From positions 1-64,000 of the forward strand of contig NZ_AQOR01000007.1 in the NCBI RefSeq assembly GCF_009846755.1: DNA of 64,000 bases. Reading direction: 5' to 3'. This document shows positions 63,071 through 64,000 of the stretch, piece after piece. The notes under the pieces were generated by a model, which searched no databases, was not told the DNA's origin, and saw nothing but the letters and a program-made list of their open reading frames with translations. Position numbers and translations under genes: made by a program. Numbering within the stretch: position 1 is the first letter of the stretch; each line of letters begins with the position of its first letter. The stretch is from Alcanivorax sp. S71-1-4 (GTDB taxonomy: Bacteria > Pseudomonadota > Gammaproteobacteria > Pseudomonadales > Alcanivoracaceae).

Positions 63071-64000
63071 TCAAATCAGCTTCTGCAGACGATAAACCAG
63101 TTCCAGTGCCTGACGTGGCGTCAGATTATCCGGGTTGGCCTCCATCAGGGCCTTCTCGGCGGCAGAGGGCCCGCTGGAGAACATGTCCGGCTGCTGCGGC
63201 GCGGCGCCCGGAGCCGCGCCGGTGGCCGGACGGGGGGCGGGCGGCGTGCCGCTTTCCAGTTCAGCCAGCTTGTCCCGTGCCTGCCGGATAACGACGGACG
63301 GCACGCCGGCCAATTGCGCCACCTGTAGACCATAGCTGCGGCTGGCGGGCCCTTCCTGTACCCGGTGCAGGAAGACAATGTTGTCGCCGTGCTCCGTCGC
63401 CGACAGATGCGCATTGAATACCGCAGGCATCTCATCAGCCAGTTGTGTCAATTCGAAATAATGCGTCGCGAACAGCGTAAAGGCACGTAATTCTGATGCC
63501 AGGTGCCGTGCGGCGGCCCAGGCCAGCGCCAGCCCGTCGAAAGTGCTGGTGCCGCGGCCGATCTCGTCCATCAGCACCAGGCTTTCGCTGGTGGCGTGAT
63601 TGAGGATGTTGGCGGTCTCGGCCATTTCCACCATAAAGGTGGAGCGCCCGCCGGCCAGGTCGTCGGAGGAACCGATCCGGGTAAAGATGCGATCCAGCGG
63701 CCCGAGCCGCGCGCTGGCCGCCGGCACCCCGCAGCCAATGTGTGCCATCAGGCTGATCAGTGCCGTCTGCCGCATATAGGTGGATTTACCCCCCATGTTC
63801 GGGCCGGTGATGATCAGCATGCTGCGCTGGCGATCCAGATGCAGGCTGTTGGGCACGAAGGCGTCATCGAGGACCTGTTCCACCACCGGGTGGCGGCCAT
63901 CGATGATTTCCAGTACCGGCTCATCCACCAGTTCCGGCGTCACATAGCCCAATGCCTCGCAGCGTTCCGCGAAGCAGCACAACACATCCAGCTCGGCAAC
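63071..64000 (-). CDS. mutS: DNA mismatch repair protein MutS (C-terminal part)
   Basis: The gene runs off the right edge; about 310 C-terminal residues are present. The ATPase domain has Walker [15 protein letters not shown], Walker [16 protein letters not shown], the STFMVEM signature and ATHYFEL, followed by the helix-turn-helix and the C-terminal tail that mediates tetramer and clamp contacts. MutS recognises mismatches with MutL. It is 118 bp upstream of fdxA on the same strand. Confidence 0.96.
   Translation of the reverse strand, partial: VAELDVLCCFAERCEALGYVTPELVDEPVLEIIDGRHPVVEQVLDDAFVPNSLHLDRQRSMLIITGPNMGGKSTYMRQTALISLMAHIGCGVPAASARLGPLDRIFTRIGSSDDLAGGRSTFMVEMAETANILNHATSESLVLMDEIGRGTSTFDGLALAWAAARHLASELRAFTLFATHYFELTQLADEMPAVFNAHLSATEHGDNIVFLHRVQEGPASRSYGLQVAQLAGVPSVVIRQARDKLAELESGTPPAPRPATGAAPGAAPQQPDMFSSGPSAAEKALMEANPDNLTPRQALELVYRLQKLI

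Overview
The window is GC-rich chromosomal DNA of a free-living gammaproteobacterium. Gene content and order look like the Pseudomonadales/Alcanivorax neighbourhood: purN-purM, DUF2066 and hda together; fdxA next to mutS with an rsmZ-like RNA beside it; a PA0069-type radical SAM gene behind a LexA box; SthA, DUF3108, MipA/OmpV and CSLREA proteins. The genus is inference. Nearly everything is ordinary core or shell chromosome. I see no prophage, CRISPR array, transposase or plasmid functions.

Layout. 0-5 kb: thioredoxin-like protein, exonuclease I, DJ-1/PfpI protein, and the peroxide-defence pair ahpC-ahpF with an OxyR-like site upstream. 5-13 kb: patatin-like protein, metG, a large 7TMR-DISM hybrid kinase, a PhoD-like phosphatase, then a GacA-box/terminator region that may encode a small RNA. 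13-20 kb: DUF2288, MpaB-type oxygenase, GST, SOS-linked radical SAM protein, alpha/beta hydrolase, GNAT-C39 fusion and DUF2817 protein, and a frameshifted yaeQ. 20-30 kb: hotdog protein, pseudouridine synthase, spermidine-synthase-like protein, a 169-bp repeat element, slt, rsmC, an epimerase, slyD, tRNA-Gly, an MFS pump and its LysR neighbour. 30-41 kb: a MipA/OmpV-regulator-kinase operon, a second hybrid kinase, a DUF3336 patatin, an aspartoacylase-GCS-like pair, an AraC regulator and a SIMPL lipoprotein. 41-49 kb: apbC, dcd, the second 169-bp element, two DUF3108 proteins, purN, purM, DUF2066 and hda. 49-56 kb: a 1360-residue double-module CSLREA protein, LapA, sthA, Smr, PilZ and mgsA. 56-64 kb: cls, a membrane protein, a 160-bp multi-hairpin element, a START protein, tRNA-Arg, a broken and an intact arsenosugar-type glycosyltransferase, an HptB-like phosphotransfer protein, a 710-bp non-coding regulatory region with an rsmZ-like RNA, fdxA and the end of mutS.

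Points that stand out. (1) The CSLREA protein reads as two secreted proteins joined in frame, with an internal GlyGly-CTERM-like sorting tail running straight into a signal-peptide-like segment. (2) A 169-bp palindromic element occurs twice in full and probably a third time at the left edge; it sits in convergent gene gaps and twice appears to supply a TAG stop codon. (3) A 160-bp CTAG-bounded element made of five consecutive hairpins also contains its neighbour's stop codon. (4) An rsmZ-like RNA lies by fdxA behind a GacA-type box, with a possible opposite-strand RNA nearby and a second GacA-type box at 12.9 kb. (5) yaeQ and a TIGR04283 glycosyltransferase gene are each broken by a lesion that looks like loss of about 10 nt. 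The hybrid kinase, HptB-like protein and rsmZ-like RNA could belong to one Gac/Rsm network, but they are not linked in an operon.
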